Below, piece by piece: positions 60,991 through 64,000 of a stretch of DNA of 64,000 bases. Positions within the stretch are counted from its first letter, which is position 1. Every line of letters begins with the position of its first letter. Below the pieces are notes generated by a model. It worked only from the letters and a program-made list of their open reading frames with translations. It ran no database searches and was not told the DNA's origin. Both the position numbers and the translations under genes were made by a program. This stretch comes from Mesocentrotus franciscanus (taxonomy: Eukaryota; Echinodermata; Echinoidea; Camarodonta; Strongylocentrotidae). The DNA lies in assembly GCA_037976565.1 (NCBI GenBank), contig CP137670.1:558001-622000 (forward strand), in the 5' to 3' direction.

Positions 60991-63326
60991 GGGCGTAGCC
61001 AGGATTTATTAAGGGGAGGTGTTCTTTTGCCCAATTCGTGGGGGGTAAGGAGCATTATTTTATTTTTTTGCCCAATTTGTTGATAATTTTCATGGATATT
61101 GCATGTTCACAAATATTCAGTCTAGTCCATTTTCAAGGTGACGTATTTTTTAAGTTTTAATTTTTTTATAGCAATTTTAACACAACTATTGCGGAAACAT
61201 GAAAATGAGATTTGACATTCTTAATTTCAACAATTACAACTGTAAAACTTTCAACCATTTGAAAACGTTACACTACATGTACATTAATACCGGTAAATAA
61301 ATTATTCACACCTTACCAAGTTTCGTACTTTTTTCAGTATGTAAACAATTACTTGTCCCGATTTATGTTTTTTGAGAATATGCCATATCAAAGGTTACAT
61401 CTTTTAAGTATTTCAAAAAGGGCTCTAATTCACCCAGTCCACCTTTCATTCATAAGTTACAAAAAATACACCCCAAAACATCACATTTACAAGGAGTATG
61501 AATAATTCACTTGTTAACTGTATATTTTATATCTAAAAACAATATTGTTAACCTTTTTGTAGTACATTGGCCATTGCAAAAAGGACATGTACATGCATAA
61601 GCTCATTGACATAACATGATGGAACTGAAAAGATAATAATACAAAATTATGAAATCTTCTAATTTATTCCACAATACACACATGTACATGTATGTTAATT
61701 TCAATTAAACTGTTCTGTAGTTGTGATGTGATGTGGACAACCCTCGCATTTGCATTTATTGACAAGAAAAATGCATTACAGGATAAGAGAAATGTAATTG
61801 CTTTGGGAATACTTTCTTGGTGTCTTCTAATTTTCCCTTTCCTTGCCAGTTAGAGTGAATATTGCAAAGAAGAGTAATTAATCAATCAGCACCTTTTCTA
61901 TCTCTAAGTCCTCCAAACTATATTAGCTATAGAAACTACATGTACATGTACAAGATTTGATATACACATGCACATTTAGATAGTTTGCTGACATTAAAAA
62001 AAAATCCATTACTTATTGCATCTGTGGACAAAATAGTATCTCATTTGACAACATACATTTTAGTTGATAGAGAATATATTTTCCAATCTTGAAGTAATTA
62101 TCCTATCCCTTTACCTCAATCTTTCATTATTCTTTACACTACCATTCTGAAAACGTATAAAATCTTTGCTTTAAAAAAAACGTCAGAGCATTATGTTGAA
62201 TTATAAATGTGCAATAATTACAGCTTTGAAACCAAGAAAGAATCATATGCAACAAACATACATGTACATGTTCACATCATTATGGATACTCTTGCATACA
62301 AAAAGAAATTTGAAGCTATCCTCCCATTTTTTCTTCTAAATATCCCATGAGGTATAAAATACCTTTTAGATTCAATGGCGATTTAATTCATTCATTGATG
62401 TAATTACACATAAGCATACTGAAATATTGCCAATTAAAAAGCATTGTTTATGTGCTATAAAGCAACATTAATGGTGGGACTATTCCTTTTGAAGGAAAGG
62501 ATAAATGATCCAATATAATGTCTAACTATCTGATTCTTGGCTTCAAGATCCAATATAATCAGTGCACTTTTAAATGGATGGTGTTCGTTCCCGACTGCAA
62601 GGCTGCACATGTGTGTTACTTGATTGAAGGATTTTATTGAATATTATCCATTCTCACAGTCCAAAGACTGAATTGCAATGGTAACAACAGTTGGCAATAT
62701 ATATACTGTACATGATAAAAGCAATTAAACAATAATTATTAAAGCAGTCCAAGCAATCAACAATGAAATTCAAATAAAAGTGATCAAATGACAATAATAA
62801 TGACAACTTTTGTTAAGTTTGACTACCGTAATAAGCAATGAAAATTTAAACTTAAACATTCTAAAAATATACTATTGAAATTAACATTAAAACCATTACT
62901 ATTAAAAATTTGACAGGCAGAAGGGTTGATTTTGTGTCATTGGTAGAAAATATTGGAAATATTGGAATCAAATTTCGTAATGAAATAAGAAATAATGTGA
63001 ATAATATTGCAAATTTGCGAATAATATTAAAATTTGTTGATAATAAAAATTAAACAAACATATTGCACTGGCTAAATCCTCTGTGATCTGTGTGAATTTG
63101 TTCATATTCCAATCATAGTCGTTATTAAAAATCCGATGCGATTAATATAAATATTAATTCACAATTAAATAGGAAATAATTGAAAATTGATTACAAAATT
63201 CAATTATTAAACACCTATTGCACAATCACTGGCAAATACACCCCAAAAGGTTTTTATGCATCTCACTATACATGTATATTACAGCAAGAGTGAATGTCAG
63301 ACAAACAAAATTAATGACATCAGAAA

Positions 63327-64000
63327 AAATGTTCATTCAGAGTCCTTACCAAGTAAGGAAGAGTGTTTTTTTTTAGTCTTTCTGTTCGGCATTTAAAGTC
63401 TCTCAATCTTTCACTATGTCTCAACCGTCGATTCGTGCTCTGCATCTCTATGAGCCAGTCGCGAAAGTGCTTGTAAAGCGATTCTGTGAACCTTAGGGCA
63501 AGATGTTCCCATCTGTCAGAGAGGGATTGCAGACCTGAAATCTAGAGGGCATGTTCATAGCTGTGGTATCGATCATGAAAAATGATACGGAGGGCTCTTT
63601 TCTGGACTCTCTCGATATCATTGGCCTGTTCAGATGTAATGGATAAATTCCAAACTGGAACACAGTACTCAAGCACAGGTTGAATGTAGCACGTATAAAT
63701 AGTGAGGAGGTCTTCCATAGGGGCGGGATAACGCTTTAGGGCCCGAATGACGTAGAATTTTCTCAATGCCCTGCCTGTGATATCACGAACGTGGCTGTCC
63801 CAACGTAGGTTATGCTGCAGTATGACACCCGAAGCTTTAGCTCTTTGACTCCGTGCAGAGTTGCATCATCTGACTCAAGAAGCAAAGGTGGAGGTTCGGT
63901 CTGTGAGAAGGACACTCTCATCAATTTGCACTTTGACGAGTTGATGCGAAGTTCGTTATCCGAACACCACTGATGGAACAGAGCAGCTCTTTGCTTGACC
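63327..64000 (-). pseudogene. Decayed non-LTR retrotransposon reverse transcriptase, copy C (cut by window end)
   Basis: Third copy of the same RT remnant on the minus strand, covering the C-terminal part up to just past the WCSDNELRINSSKC block. The FHD-R-YHSYEHAL junction is open (CGA, as in B), while the codon that is TAG in B reads CAG here, as in A. The stop after EHAL is present in all three copies, so that lesion predates the duplication. The GGVPQG and YVDD part would lie beyond 64000. Confidence 0.85.

Larger units (their letters stand above)
58260..64000 (-). repeat. Right arm of the second inverted duplication (includes segment C)
   Basis: Reverse complement of 11674-17414, starting exactly at the end of the 500-N gap. 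Its part from 61585 onward is also a direct copy of 1-2415. The same features recur on the opposite strand: SINE-like tail near 58985-59092, TTAA-flanked element 60039-60728, trinucleotide-rich stretch near 60850-60990 and RT remnant from 63327. The copy ends only because the window ends. Confidence 0.97.

Noticed and set aside
1..64000. A new multi-gene biological system
   Set aside because: No intact host gene is visible. All recognisable coding remnants are retrotransposon parts, and the long duplications are best treated as an assembly or duplication question.

Overview
This is a gene-poor, AT-rich, repeat-dense stretch of an animal genome. I see no intact host protein-coding gene, no convincing functional tRNA or rRNA gene, no operon-like layout and no CRISPR. 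The dense scatter of TACATG/ATGTAC repeats, many short terminal-inverted-repeat elements, non-LTR retrotransposon pieces and tRNA-derived SINE-like heads suggest a marine invertebrate. A sea urchin or other echinoderm is my best guess, but that is inference only.

The largest structure is a set of long near-identical segments placed around two gaps of exactly 500 N (8019-8518 and 57760-58259). Segment A (1-5547) returns inverted as segment B (8520-14089). The stretch 11674-17414 returns inverted as 58260-64000, so 61585-64000 (segment C) is a direct third copy of 1-2415. The contig between the gaps (8519-57759) therefore has the opposite orientation to both neighbours at the shared sequence, and the duplicated stretches begin at the gap edges. 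This looks like allelic or paralogous contigs scaffolded head to head. The three versions differ from one another, including at two nonsense positions, so two haplotypes of one locus do not fully explain them.

Layout. 1-8018: segment A with a dead LINE reverse transcriptase (RT) on the minus strand, a tandem-repeat element carrying TGACCTTTGACCT units (5.5-6.3 kb), and a LINE 3' tail next to the gap. 8519-17414: segment B, then a TTAA-flanked element (14.9-15.6 kb) and a SINE-like tail. 17415-38190: non-coding sequence with several TTAA-flanked elements (21.5-22.8 kb, and a nested pair at 33.4-34.5 kb), other inverted-repeat elements, SINE-like copies and a second TGACCTTTGACCT tandem array (25.0-25.5 kb). 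38190-42660: a four-unit tandem array split by a 2.4-kb hAT-like element with a perfect 8-bp target duplication. 44344-46300: a decayed LINE with RT, RNase H and a C-terminal Cys/His motif. 46.3-55.5 kb: mostly non-coding, with a 400-bp purine tract. 55.5-57.1 kb: a second LINE, minus strand, split by another element. 57260-57613: a perfect 119-bp inverted repeat just before the second gap.

The coding remnants all belong to mobile elements. The clearest relationships among features are nesting (element in element), shared TTAA targets, and SINE-like copies whose 3' tails resemble the tail of the LINE at 55.5 kb.
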